Of a stretch of DNA of 34,240 bases, positions 8,907-18,712 are shown one piece after another. A program made the position numbers and the translations under genes. The notes under the pieces are model-generated. The model searched no databases and was not told the origin of the DNA. It saw nothing but the letters and a program-made list of their open reading frames with translations. The stretch lies in assembly GCA_009602725.1 (NCBI GenBank), contig WELB01000152.1, positions 162,831-197,070 of the forward strand, written 5' to 3'. The DNA is from Spirogloea muscicola. Taxonomy: Eukaryota > Streptophyta > Zygnematophyceae > Spirogloeales > Spirogloeaceae. Each line of letters starts with the position of its first letter. Position 1 is the first letter of the stretch.

Positions 8907-11900
8907 TTAGCCCTGGCCTCCCTTCTGGAGCATCTTGCGGAAGTCGTCGTTGGACTTGGGGGCCTCGTCGCCACCGAGCGGCGGCCGCTTTGCACCCCCA
9001 TGCTGCTCGCCACCCCAGCCCAGCGGCCGCGCGACGCTGCGCGGCGTGGCGAACGTGTTGCTGCCGGTCAGACTCAGGTGGCCACCCCGCCTGTGGGCCA
9101 CTGATGGAGGAAAGTCTGGCCCCCCCCCGCGGCCTCGTCGCCCTGGCCACCACGCAAGGTGAAGGCAAGCTCCATATGAGATTCAGAGAAAGGGAAAGAG
9201 AGGCTGCCAAGATAACATGAGCACAACAATCGTCTGAATATATGACAACTGTTGCATGCATGAGGTGGGCTCCAGCTCCTTGGTGTCCTGCAACAAGAGG
9301 CGTTCTCACCTCTGCCTTGGTCATGGCCACGTGGGCCACGCCCTCTGCCCCTGGCCCCTCTGTTGTGGCCCATGCCGGCACCCGGAGGCCCGCCCTTGGG
9401 AGGCACAGAGAGCTGCACGCTCAGCTGCCGGCCGTGTAGCTCCTCCTTGTCCTTCCTCAGCGCCGCCTGGAGGCTCTCCTCATCCCCAAACTCAACATAC
9501 GCAAAGCCCTGCACCAGTTGTTGGGGTACATAACACGCCGAGCACAGTAGATCAGCTGCCATCATTATGCTTGAAGGAAAGCTACTGTAGCTCTGAGATG
9601 CAACTGCTGCATGACGATCAGTACAGTGACTAAATTCTAGAGGGATGAACAACCCAAGAGCTGCAAATTATGCTCGGCCCTGAGTACGAACCCCGGCTGG
9701 AATTTGCTTGAATGACTTACGCGCAAGTGACCGGTGCTCTTGTCCCGACCTCGCCGCACCTCCTTGACTTGCCCACATTGGCAAAACCACTCCACTATTT
9801 CGTCGTCCGAAGCCTGCGTAAATCAGCCTCGCTCTCCATCCGATCAAAGATACAAGCTGAGCCAGTCATATTATCAGAAGCTCTTTATTTGGCTTGTGGC
9901 AGCTTTTTGTACCATAACAGATCTGAGCTGAAGAAAGTGAAAATGACATAGCTGCTCAATACTTGGCCCTTGCCGACAAAGCGAGAGCATCCCGTGCCAA
10001 CCTCGTGCGCAATGTTCTTGACAAATGCCGTGCACTTGTCCGTGTACACACGCCTCTCCTCCTGCTGCTGCTGATGCTGTTCCTCCTGCTGCTGTTGCTG
10101 CTGCTGCCGCTGCCGCTGCGGTTCCTGCGACTGCGGTCTAGTGGCACTGCTCTCCGGTTCTCTCTCTAACCCCACTTCAGCCTGGTCGTTACCCTTGCCT
10201 GCCGTGGCAAACTCTCGTCGCCGCTTCGCGGGGCTCTCGCTGGGGGTCGAACCCAGGCCAGCCTTGCGCTTCTTCGAGGGCAACTCTCTTGTGCTGGATT
10301 GTGTCTTTCCGTCAGCGTCAGACAACTTGGGCACCTCTGAAACTGCAGGCGTCTGCTTCATGTCCTGCTGCTGCTGGAGGGCTCGGACCTCCTTCAACCT
10401 GTGCCCCACCTGGTGAAGAGAGGGGGCTTGCCAAGGTGCTGAACAATCTGGGGACTGAAGCGGTTACCTACTTGACCAGTATCTCTAGCAGCATCTCAAA
10501 CAAATTCTGACTGCCTAGCACTAAAACTTGCAGCCAAGCTGTAACTACCTTCTGCATGGCCACGTCATAGTCGTGCAAAGATCCGTGCTCCCTCTCAAAC
10601 CGCACCCAAGCAGCACATATGTACTGCAGGCACAGGTACGAGGACCATAAAAAAGCACTGCAAAGCACTTATGGATGCTTCTGAGGTGATTGTTAATCAA
10701 TCAGGTACTTGAGAGCAGCATCAAGTATGACTTGCACTGCAGTGGAGCACAAGCATGCAGCAAGTGAGCAGACCTCGGTACCGGAGCCTTCGAGCCGGCG
10801 ACTGTAACAGCGCTTGTAGAGGCTCCGGACATCCTTCAGATTGCCAAGCCGCTCCTCCATTGCAATATACTGCTGCCAGGCCTCTGTCATCCAACCCCTG
10901 CCATCCAAGGCTGTTCATGTCACTCAGATCTGATGGCCATTTCTGCTGGCAACACTACAGATTACTAGCAAGTATGCTACATGAAGTCAAGCTTAATAGT
11001 TATACCTGGTCTTGACAAGTTCCTCCCACACGCCTCGTGCAGCGGCAAGGTCCTTGGCGAGGTCAAGCTCCACATGAGCCCAGTACCCAATGACAGGCAA
11101 TGAACGATCGACATGTCCTGGAAAATTTGCGTCCAAGTGCCTGTGTGCTCTCTGCAGATTTGAGCAATGGTGAAGGCACCAGTGAGAGACAACAAGGTGC
11201 TTATGATGTGCTGCCCTTCATGCTTGTAAAACTGGCAAATTTTCAATGCACTTGGTACGAGCCAAGGTAGGAGCACAAAATCACATGCCTGGAGAAGTTG
11301 CAATGCATATGGAGGCAGACCTGGAGAGTCTGAGCAAGTAAGCGGAGGGTCTGAGTACTCTGCTCCAAAGTTTCACAGGAGGCTCTCCTTCTCAAGTTGT
11401 CGGCACGAGTCAAGAAGATTTCAGTAATCTGCGGATGCAGAGTGCTCGACGATCAGGCCCAGCTCCCCAATGCCGAATTCATGCTGATACGACAAGAGCT
11501 CAGACTAAATTAGGGCTAAACCCTAATGTGACCCGTGATTAGTACCACATTCTTCCCGACTTGGACTTCTCCCATGGGAGCTCATGCCAGGTGCAAAGGC
11601 ATGGAGAAAATACCTCATCAGCACCCTGTACCCCCGCCTGCAAAGCCTGTTCAAAAACCTGCACACGAACAGGCAAAAGAATCCACTTGTTAGGTTCTTT
11701 ACATAATGCTGCAAGCCTATATATATATATATATATGTAATACCCATCCCTACATATTGAGCACGACGCAGATACCAACAGAGGGTGGAGACTTCTTGCT
11801 GGTGGTTGCTCCAGGACTTACTGTAGAGATCGAGTCCTCGGAGGCAGAAGCTCGCTCCAACGCCAGTAAGTACCGGCTCCAGAGCCCGCCTACCCAGGGG

Positions 11901-14212
11901 CAATTTCGGACGGCCCTCGAGTACGCACCCACAATGACGCTGTGGACCTGTCCGGCCAGATCAACAACCCATGTCCATGCCCTGTCAGCATGATCACAGG
12001 TCCTGTCAAGGCAAACGACATACGCAGCTGCACCTAGCCATGGTAGAATAGCAGGCAGAGGCTGAGAAGTGACACAGGCCTTGAGGGAGTTGTCAAGGTA
12101 GGCAGTGTATTGGAACCACAGGTCATGATTGACAGGAATTGCCGCCACCGCCCTCTCGTACAAGATCTGCGTCCGCGCCGGCTCCTTGGTGCTCTCCTCC
12201 AGCGCAATGTATGCCTGCAGGAGTTGCGCTTCAGGGCAGTGGTAAGTACAAGCCTGAAGCAAGCCTTGACCTGCACCTGTTAGCATGCTATGAACTTTCT
12301 GAGGAAATCACCTTCTTCTGTATCAATAGTTGCAAACACAAAAGTCCACCTCACAGAATGAGCCATATATTCAGTAAATACTCGTGAGCCGTGGACTACC
12401 AGATAGGCTGCAAGCAGGCCCTCATCCGTGGACGTCCCCTGAGTAACCCTCTCCTCCAGGTCCTGCCTCTCCGTGCAGGCTGCCGCCGCTTTCTTGATTG
12501 CTGCCTGCAGATGTTGCGGCAGGCTGCCTGTCACCCCCTCGCCGTTCGCAGCCATGCCCTGGTCCCCACCATGCAGCTGCTGCTGCTGCTCCCAGGCCCG
12601 GTACTCCGCTGCCAGCTCTGCTTGGCCTAAGAGTGGGACCGCCAGCTGCCGGTGGAAGAGGCTTCGCACCCTCTCTGCCTGCTTTTCTCGTGCCTGGAGA
12701 TGGTGTAAGATGTTACAAGTGCCCGATTAGCAAGCGCAGACTGCCCAACTTATCGTATAAATGTAAGTACTTGAAAGCAATCCTGCCCACAATGAATATA
12801 GCAATGCCATCGGCAAGCGCATTGCAATTTGACAACAACCTCTGCCTTGGACTCATTGAGGAGCACGTCCTGCTCAAATCTGCGGTATGCAGCCCACAGA
12901 GCAGTGCCCTCGGTGAGGTGTAGGCCGCCCGCTGAGAGAGCTCGCTCAAAGAGCGCGCGCGCTTTTGAGCTGCCTTCAACTGAGTGTTGCCTGATGGCCT
13001 CGTTGTGTTCACAGAAGAACTCCAGGTAGGCAAGCCACAGGGGGATGTGCTGCACAGCCACCGTGCAGGACTTGGATGACTAAAGGTCACTCTCGTAAGC
13101 TTGAAGGATACAAGCATGGGAGTAAGAGCTAGTGCATGTGTGAATAAGCAAGCCCTATCCTCACACTTGAGCCATATGCACCAGTGAGCACAGGTGCTCC
13201 TACGCTTACCAAGTACTCGCTGATGCCGCGCTCAAAGAGGGCTTCAACGGCCGCACAGTCTGCCGGCCTGCAACAAAAGCGCAGTCAGCAATTGCTCCTA
13301 GCCTAATTGGCCAGAAGTAGAAAAGTGCCCACGACCTGCAACCTACAATGAGCTTACACTTTGAACACTTGAAGCTGTACAGCACAGAAGGTACAGCAGT
13401 ATGATACTGCAGCTCTACATGCAGCAACTCTCAAGGAAGCACATACCCTGAACCCCTATCGAGCGCCATAAATCAGAAGGTCCAAGTTCTCAAAGATCGT
13501 GCGCGAGAGGTTCATGTGAAGATGAACGCGTGGGGTGGTTTACTCGGAAACGAGCCGCACTTCGTCCTGGGCCCACTCGAGCCACATGGGTCCCGCCAGC
13601 GGGTACAGCACGTTCATGGCTTCCCTTGCCGCACGCAGCCTCTCGAGGTGTCCCGCCCGCCGCAGGGCCGCAATGTACTGTAACGTCAGAGCACATGCAA
13701 GGGGTTTAGTGTTCAGGTTTTTGAGTTAAGTGTGCGAGTGTTGGACAGTGTGGGACGATGAAGCTCAGAGCTGAGAGAGCTCCAGTCAAGCCGCATTGAA
13801 TGACTGGGCTGGCCTTCACAAACCCCAGTTGCCGGCTTCCGCGCACCTCGACATGGGCCTGGTAGTCGGCCGGAACGGCCGCCAGCCGCGCTTCCAGCGT
13901 TGCCACGGCGTCGTCGGCCGCCTGGGCAGCGGCCGCCTCCGCCATCTCGTCGTCATCGTCGTCCTCGTCGTCGTCCTCGTCGTCGTCCTCGTCGTCGTCG
14001 TCCTTCACGTCGTCGACGCCGTCGTCCCCGTCCTCCTGGCCGCCTCCGCCGTCGCCGTCCTCCACGGCGCCGCCAGCGGTGCCTCCGCCGGCGGCACCCA
14101 CGTCCTCGTCCTCCTCCTCGAGGTCGCTGTGCTCGCAGGCGTCCTCGCCGCCATCTTCGGCGACGGCGGCTGCCGCCGCCCCCGCCGCCGCGACGTCCTC
14201 CACGCCCGCCAT
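8907..14212 (-). CDS. SART3: SART3-like U4/U6 snRNP recycling factor
   Basis: Exons: 14212-13847, 13677-13544, 13267-13210, 13049-12840, 12693-12400, 12214-12080, 11947-11822, 11658-11614, 11428-11359, 11117-11006, 10897-10774, 10623-10549, 10409-10002, 9813-9721, 9508-9310, 9100-8907. They give 880 codons, in phase at every join. Domain order matches SART3/Prp24-associated proteins: an acidic N-terminus; many HAT repeats (for example LWLAYLEFF, LWFQYTAYLD, RAVRNCPWVGGLWSRYL, WVRFEREHGSL); a KR-rich segment (KKRK, KRRR) that could be an NLS; a Gln-rich spacer; an RRM with RNP2 AFVKNI and RNP1 GFAYVEF; an RG-rich stretch; and a C-terminal KSNDDFRKML motif that binds LSm proteins. The family acts in the nucleus to re-anneal U4 and U6 snRNAs. 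Human SART3 has two RRMs; only one is visible here. The intron after 12080 appears to use a GC donor. Joins at 11359/11117 and 9310/9100 are the least certain. Confidence 0.88.
10047..10126. repeat. CTG/CAG-rich low complexity encoding poly-Gln
   Basis: A triplet-rich stretch inside SART3 exon 13, read on the minus strand as a Gln/Glu/Arg-rich spacer just before the RRM. It is an in-frame coding repeat and likely length-polymorphic. Confidence 0.75.
11718..11736. repeat. TA dinucleotide microsatellite
   Basis: A 19-bp uninterrupted alternating TA tract inside the SART3 intron between exons 7 and 8. Confidence 0.9.
13940..14012. repeat. GTC/CTC triplet repeat encoding an acidic tract
   Basis: On the minus strand this reads as alternating Asp/Glu codons forming the acidic N-terminal segment of the SART3-like protein. 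The opposite strand stays open across the repeat only because of its composition. Confidence 0.8.
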
Positions 14213-14329
14213 GCCGTGCTCGCAGCCGCGGCTGCAGCGGCTGCCCAAGTCGAGTAAGCAATTTGGTGCAGGGTGTTCCGAGCAGTCAGCGGAGGCGATG
14301 GGGCCACTGTGGACTGCTCTGATCCGGCC

Positions 14330-14675
14330 TCTCCCGATTCTGTGCCTTCTTTTGGGCTGGCCTCTCTGAGCTTCCCCTCTGCATCGTCTAGACTTTCGTC
14401 GTGTTTTGTACTGTAGTTCTTATCGGCAGCTCTTTCTTTGGCTTTGGACATTGTTCATTTGGGCTGGCTTTGCCTGCCCCTCTTTTCCTTTGCCTTTGTA
14501 CCTGGCCATTTGGCCTAAATTTCTTTCTAATACACGAACTTTTCTTTTCTGAGCCCAGCATCTCTGATCTGCGGCTGCTTAGCAGGGGTTACTGAGTGTC
14601 TCGTAGCAGCTTTGTTTCTGTTACTTAGCGCTTCCCCTGGCCCCCTTCTTGTACTACTCTGTTCATTCTCTTTCG
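14330..14675 (+). mobile_element. Retrotransposon tail 1 (3' end of truncated copy)
   Basis: A short coding remnant (ISDLRLLSRGY, stop TGA at 14593-14595) is preceded by tail-like sequence that includes a GGGCTGGC...GCCTGCCC near-palindrome at about 14463-14482. On the minus strand at 14451 an ATG frame starts with the same 18 bases as the small ORF at 446. The sequence after the stop (GAGTGTCTCGTAGCAG...) is the 3' UTR shared with the next two copies. The block starts about 120 bp upstream of the SART3 ATG. Confidence 0.6.
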
Positions 14676-14996
14676 GGCTGGTTGTTCAGCCCCTATTCTC
14701 AATGGGCGAGCACTTTCTTCTTTCTTCCTTCTTTTCTATGGGCGAGCACGTTCTCTCACATCGAATGCGCCTGGCCGTCTCGCTGCAGAGGTCCATGGCC
14801 CGGGCGCTGCACCTTCGTGCCGGCAGAGCCCTCGCTGCTGCCTCTGGCTCTGGCCAGGGGACCCACTTCCAGGAGCCCAGCATCTCTGATCTGCGGCTGC
14901 TTAGCAGGGGTTACTGAGTGTCTCGTAGCAGCTTTGTTTCTGTTACTTAGCGCTTCCCTAGGCCCCCTTCTTGTACTCTGTTCATTCTCTTTTTGA
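14676..14996 (+). mobile_element. Retrotransposon tail 2 (block A)
   Basis: It starts at the hairpin 14675-14692 (GGGCTG, 6-nt loop, CAGCCC), runs through an MRLAVSLQ...RAGRAL helix and ends SISDLRLLSRGY (stop 14915-14917) plus 3' UTR. It sits 322 bp (stop to stop) after tail 1 in head-to-tail order. About 310 bp match block B at 17488-17797 with roughly four visible differences, so the two blocks are recent duplicates or very young insertions. Confidence 0.75.
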
Positions 14997-17349
14997 ACCT
15001 CCCTTTCAATTCATGCGCCCCGCGCGCCTTCTCTCTCTTTTTGAACACCTTCGAGAGCTCTGGCTCGACGATGAGGCAGGTGACTTCAGTCTGCTGCACA
15101 AAGTGTGCCAAGCGGTGGCGCGCGGCCTCCTTCCACCCAAGGCCCGGGCAGCACTCACCAGCAGCACCCTGCTCGCTCTCTCCAAGCCCACCGGAGGCGT
15201 CCGACCAATTGCGATGGGCGAGCTCCTTACCCGACTGATTTCCAAGACCCTATTCCAGCAGCACAAAGAGGCGGCGCAGCTCCACTTCTCCCCCCACCAG
15301 TTCGGCGCAGGGCTGTCTGCGGGCGCGGAGACAGTGGTTCACGGTCTACGTGTTGCCCTGGATTGCAATCCCGATTGGATGGCCCTGTCAGTGGACGTGA
15401 AGAATGCATTCAACAGCGTTGACAGAGGTGTCATCGCCGAGGAGCTGCGCACGCATTTTCCCTCCCTCATCCCTTTCTTCCGGTGCTCCTACGGAGCACC
15501 CTCCCGCCTGCTCTGGGGAGCGGGCACGTCACAGGTGGTCTTGCAATCCAGCACAGGCACCCGACAGGGAGACCCTTTGGGCGGGTTCCTCTTTGCATTG
15601 GCACACCTACGTGCGCTGCGTAATACGGCGGAGGCCCACCCTGCTGTCCTGATCCCAAGCTACGCCGACGACACCACCCTTGCGGGACCCCCAACTGAAG
15701 TCACCAGCGCTTACAGCACGTTGGAGCGCGAGCTTCACATCCTCGGCCTCCACATCCGGCCTGAGAAGTGTTCAGCCTGGTCTCCAGCCGGCATCCCTCC
15801 CTCCATCAAGCTGCCGGCTGGGTGCCAGACCCCACCACTCGGCATGGTGGTGCTTGGAGTCCCGTTGGGGGCTGCTGCGCATGTGGAGCAAGTTGTGGAG
15901 TCCACCCTTGAGAACCATCTCCAGACCCTCCCGGCCCTCCCCTCCTTACAGGATGCGCAGCTTGCGGTGGCCATCCTCACCCGGTGTGTGGCCCAGCGTC
16001 CCACTTACCTGTTGCGGACTGTACCCCCCACCACGGCACTAAACGCCATCTACTCTACCGTGGACTCCAGACTCCAACAGGCTCTTCACGGCCTGGTGGA
16101 CCATCCCAATTTGTCCGCCACGCCGGCTGCCATCCTCCAGTGTACCCTTCCTACCAGCATAGGCGGCCTTGGGTGCCGTCCACTGGCTCGCCTGTCCCAA
16201 GCAGCTCACCTGGGTTGCTGGGCCCAAGTGGCCTCCACCATCTCCAGTCGCTTCATCCTGAGGGGCCAGGCTGTTTTAGCACCCGCTATAGCGGGTGTTG
16301 CAACAGGGACCAGGCCCTTCCAGCTTTCCCTAACCGCAGCACTGCATGACCTCTCGTGCTCCCTACCAACACTTGCCGAGGGTCATGCAGATTTTGCGGC
16401 ATGGGCACGCTGTTCCGATAGGAAAGCGCAGGCTCACTACACACACGCTGCGGACGTGCAGGCCGCCTCCGACTTGAAGGGACTGCTCAAGGACGATAGA
16501 CGTGGCCTTACCCGGCTCCTTTCAATCGGCTCCCCGGGCGCGTCGGAGTGGCTAAACGCTCTGCCGATCTACGAGTCCCTTCGGCTTTCTGACAACCTTT
16601 TCCGCACGGCGCTCCACCACCACCTTGGCCTCCCCCCCCCTTGCTTGGCTGGCATCCGCCAGTGCGAGTGTGGCCACATTGCCGACGACAAGCTCGCCTT
16701 AGCTTCGCACATGCTGAGGTGTGTTGAGGGGGGTGAGCGCATTGCCTCCCACGACCTACTAAGGGATACCATGTTTGGCATTGTGCGAGAGGCGGGATAT
16801 CATCCGGCGATGGAGGTGTCTGGGATCATGCCAATCTCCTCAAGGCGCGGCAAGCCATACGTGCGGCGTCTGGACGTGGTCGCTACCCCGCGGGGCGGTG
16901 GGCCTCGTCTGCTCTTGGACGTGGTACTGATCGACGCATACAAGGCTGGCGCACCAACGTCAACCGTGTCTGGCTGGGCCACGTCCAGCGCGGAGCGCAA
17001 GAAGGAGCGGCACTACCATGATCATCCTCGAGGGGACCATCTTTACCCGTGTGCCATGGATATCTATGGAGGCTACGGCGTGAAATGGTCCTCCCTGATC
17101 CAGCATCTGGCCCGGCTGGTTGATGCGCGTCGTCGAAGTCGGGGGGGCAGCTTGGGCCACTCCAGCATTCCGCAGGCCTTAGTTGCATATTATAGAATGC
17201 GGCTCTCGCTTAGTTTGCAGCGCTCGCAAGCATTGGCTCTTCATCAACGTGCAGGGCGCGCTCTAAGTCAGGCCTCCGGCTTTCGTGGCGGCGCTCCAGC
17301 TCCCCAAGTTAGCTTGTCAGATTTGTTTGTGCTCACCCGTGGGTACTAA
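14971..17349 (+). CDS. Non-LTR retrotransposon RT with C-terminal RLE
   Basis: A 792-codon open frame whose homologous part starts near 15040; the first codons come from the upstream tail and no genuine start is visible. RT motifs in order: SKPTGGVRPIAM (about residues 70-82), the DVKNAF catalytic Asp (about 141), GTRQGDPLGG (about 195), and YADD (about 231-234). A CxC...HxxxC finger near 563-582 is followed by a SHDLLRD block. Then comes an endonuclease core with Asp, a 14-residue spacer and Asp (RRLDVV to LLLDVV, about 633-650), the PD-(D/E)XK-like layout of RLE-type elements such as R2, CRE and Dualen. The frame ends SDLFVLTRGY-stop. The frame is uninterrupted, so this copy is young, but it lacks the N-terminal zinc-finger/Myb or APE part and is probably not autonomous. 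Flanks are related tails on both sides. Confidence 0.88.
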   Translation: MYSVHSLFEPPFQFMRPARLLSLFEHLRELWLDDEAGDFSLLHKVCQAVARGLLPPKARAALTSSTLLALSKPTGGVRPIAMGELLTRLISKTLFQQHKEAAQLHFSPHQFGAGLSAGAETVVHGLRVALDCNPDWMALSVDVKNAFNSVDRGVIAEELRTHFPSLIPFFRCSYGAPSRLLWGAGTSQVVLQSSTGTRQGDPLGGFLFALAHLRALRNTAEAHPAVLIPSYADDTTLAGPPTEVTSAYSTLERELHILGLHIRPEKCSAWSPAGIPPSIKLPAGCQTPPLGMVVLGVPLGAAAHVEQVVESTLENHLQTLPALPSLQDAQLAVAILTRCVAQRPTYLLRTVPPTTALNAIYSTVDSRLQQALHGLVDHPNLSATPAAILQCTLPTSIGGLGCRPLARLSQAAHLGCWAQVASTISSRFILRGQAVLAPAIAGVATGTRPFQLSLTAALHDLSCSLPTLAEGHADFAAWARCSDRKAQAHYTHAADVQAASDLKGLLKDDRRGLTRLLSIGSPGASEWLNALPIYESLRLSDNLFRTALHHHLGLPPPCLAGIRQCECGHIADDKLALASHMLRCVEGGERIASHDLLRDTMFGIVREAGYHPAMEVSGIMPISSRRGKPYVRRLDVVATPRGGGPRLLLDVVLIDAYKAGAPTSTVSGWATSSAERKKERHYHDHPRGDHLYPCAMDIYGGYGVKWSSLIQHLARLVDARRRSRGGSLGHSSIPQALVAYYRMRLSLSLQRSQALALHQRAGRALSQASGFRGGAPAPQVSLSDLFVLTRGY
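14999..15037 (+). repeat. 39-bp box CCTCCCTTTCAATTCATGCG..., copy 1
   Basis: A CT-rich box with a GCGCCCCGCGCGCC core is repeated almost exactly at 17447-17486 and, slightly diverged, at 26373-26412. Copies 2 and 3 lie at the same place in the 3' UTR of subfamily-A elements, so the box looks like part of the element's 3' end. Copy 1 lies directly before the RT-coding part and may instead mark an insertion junction. Confidence 0.7.
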
Positions 17350-17487
17350 TGTCATCTTAGGTACCTTAGATTAGGTCTCCGTATTATATAGCATTGTCTA
17401 GTCTGCACTCGACTCTGCCTGAACAATGTATTGGCTTGAATTGGCCTCCCTTTCAATTCATGCGCCCCGCGCGCCTTCTCTCTTTAG
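17350..17487 (+). mobile_element. 3' UTR of the RT-RLE element
   Basis: This is the sequence from the TAA stop at 17347-17349 to the end of box copy 2 (17447-17486). It is not obviously polyadenylated. The following bases switch directly to block B, giving a junction between two element subfamilies. Confidence 0.6.
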
Positions 17488-17806
17488 GGCTGGTTGTTCC
17501 AGCCCCTATTCTCAATGGGCGAGCACTTTCTTCTTTCTTCCTTCTTTTCTATGGGCGAGCACGTTCTCTCACATCGAATGCGCCTGGCCGTCTCGTTGCA
17601 GAGGTCCATGGCCCGGGCGCTGCACCTTCGTGCCGGCAGAGCCCTCGCTGCTGCCTCTGGCTCTGGCCAGGGGACCCACTTCCAGGAGCCCAGCATCTCT
17701 GATCTGCGGCTGCTTAGCAGGGGTTACTGAGTGTCTCGTAGCAGCTTTGTTTCTGTTACTTAGCGCTTCCCCTGGCCCCCTTCTCGTACTCTGTTCATTC
17801 TTTTTC
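17488..17806 (+). mobile_element. Retrotransposon tail 3 (block B)
   Basis: It begins in the hairpin 17487-17505 (GGGCTGG, TTGTT, CCAGCCC), then encodes the same C-terminal remnant as block A (stop 17728-17730), followed by the same 3' UTR and the start of yet another unit. Blocks A and B bracket the long RT frame as direct repeats of about 310 bp. Confidence 0.75.
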
Positions 17807-18086
17807 GGGCTGGTTGTTCCAGCCCCTATTCTCAATGGGCGAGCACTTTCTTCTTCTTCTCTCACAGCCACCAGTCGATTTTGGAAGAAAGTGCTCGCCC
17901 ATTGATCAGAGATGCTAGGCTCCTGGAAGTGGGTCCCCTGGCCAGAGAAAGCGCGGCCAGATTGACTGGTGGCTGGGAAAGGCCAGCTCAAAAGAATGGA
18001 CAAGGTCTGAGGGAGCTTGAGTGCTGGCCAGAGCCAGAGGCAGCAGCGAGGGCTCTGCCGGCACGAAGGTGCAGCGCGCGGGCCAT
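17807..18086. mobile_element. Fold-back of retrotransposon tail fragments
   Basis: A third hairpin (17807-17825) opens a plus-strand unit that breaks off near 17856. From 17885 on, pieces of the same unit run in reverse: 17833-17852 and 17885-17904 form a perfect 20-bp inverted repeat around a 32-nt spacer. 17905-17945 and 18028-18080 are reverse complements of the block B coding end. Between them (17946-18027) sits reversed 3'-tail sequence with its own match to 17866-17880. This is a nested inversion or fold-back, not a gene. Confidence 0.7.
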
Positions 18087-18602
18087 TGGTCGACGTTTTT
18101 GTTACGGAGGCATATGAAGGCCCAGCATGGACACACATCGCTGGCGGGCACGCAGTGGGCGGTGCAGAACGAACACAACTGCGGCACTACTCCGATTACC
18201 CCCAATGCGATCAGCTCCTGCCAGCGGCAATCGACATCTATGGCTGCCTGGGTCCTCGTTTCCACACTCTCCTTCAAAACATTGCCAATCTAGGCTACAC
18301 TCGACGTGCAGATGTGTTTCCGGCTGAGATGGGCTTGCCAGCTGCATATCTGTCGCCCTTGCGACGACGAGTTTCGGCCTGTTTGCAGCGTGCTCAGGCT
18401 AGTGCCTTGCACCAGAAAGCTGGGCGAGGTCTAGTTGGTGGCAGAAGGGCTCCGTTTCTGGCATCTAGTATTCATGCATCGATTAGTGACCTTAATGTTT
18501 TGACCCGTGGTTATTGAGCGGGTCAATCTGCTGTAGATTATGTAGTTCTTCAGATGTGCTTGCCTTTGTACTTGGCCATTTGGCCTACATTTGTTTCTAA
18601 TA
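18087..18602 (+). pseudogene. RLE-domain fragment, subfamily B
   Basis: It starts abruptly inside the endonuclease domain (VTEAYEG), runs in frame through an AIDIYGCLGPRFHTLL stretch and an LRRRVSACLQRAQ helix, and ends ISDLNVLTRGY with stop TGA at 18515-18517. The 3' UTR contains GTGCTTGCCTTTGTACTTGG, which recurs in the tail of the minus-strand copy at 25430-25460, so these two form a subfamily distinct from the long RT copy. No RT domain is attached. Confidence 0.75.
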
Positions 18603-18712
18603 CACGGAATTTTTCTGCAGCGAGACGGCCAGGCGCATACAATACACTTGCGCCAGCAACTCGGCTGCAGAGAAGTCTACCGGCTCCCCATGGAAGCGAC
18701 GGCCGATGGTGT
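18603..18712 (-). pseudogene. RLE C-terminal fragment, minus strand
   Basis: On the minus strand the sequence reads TIGRRFHGEPVDF, then MRLAVSLQ, the helix just upstream of the family's C-terminal signature, and then runs into an unrelated stop. The first 39 bases nearly match window positions 1-39. It abuts a plus-strand tail at about 18713, so the two fragments are head to head. Confidence 0.65.

Noticed and set aside
8386-8910. Plus-strand frame of 174 codons between the UBX and SART3 genes
   Set aside because: It has no domain, contains a CTG repeat read as poly-Leu, and overlaps the SART3 stop on the other strand. It is not defensible as a gene.
13796-14322. Two long plus-strand frames and a minus-strand Arg-rich frame over the SART3 acidic exon
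   Set aside because: They come from the GTC/CTC repeat read in other frames (poly-Val, poly-Arg). Only the acidic frame joins in phase to the HAT repeats.
14005-14451. MSKAKE frame as an N-terminal extension of SART3
   Set aside because: It enters the SART3 exon in a different frame, and its start lies in repeated element sequence also present at 446.
14999-17486. 39-bp boxes as a target-site duplication of the RT element
   Set aside because: A third copy at 26373 sits at the same distance after another element's stop, so the box is more likely part of the 3' UTR. The first copy remains unexplained.
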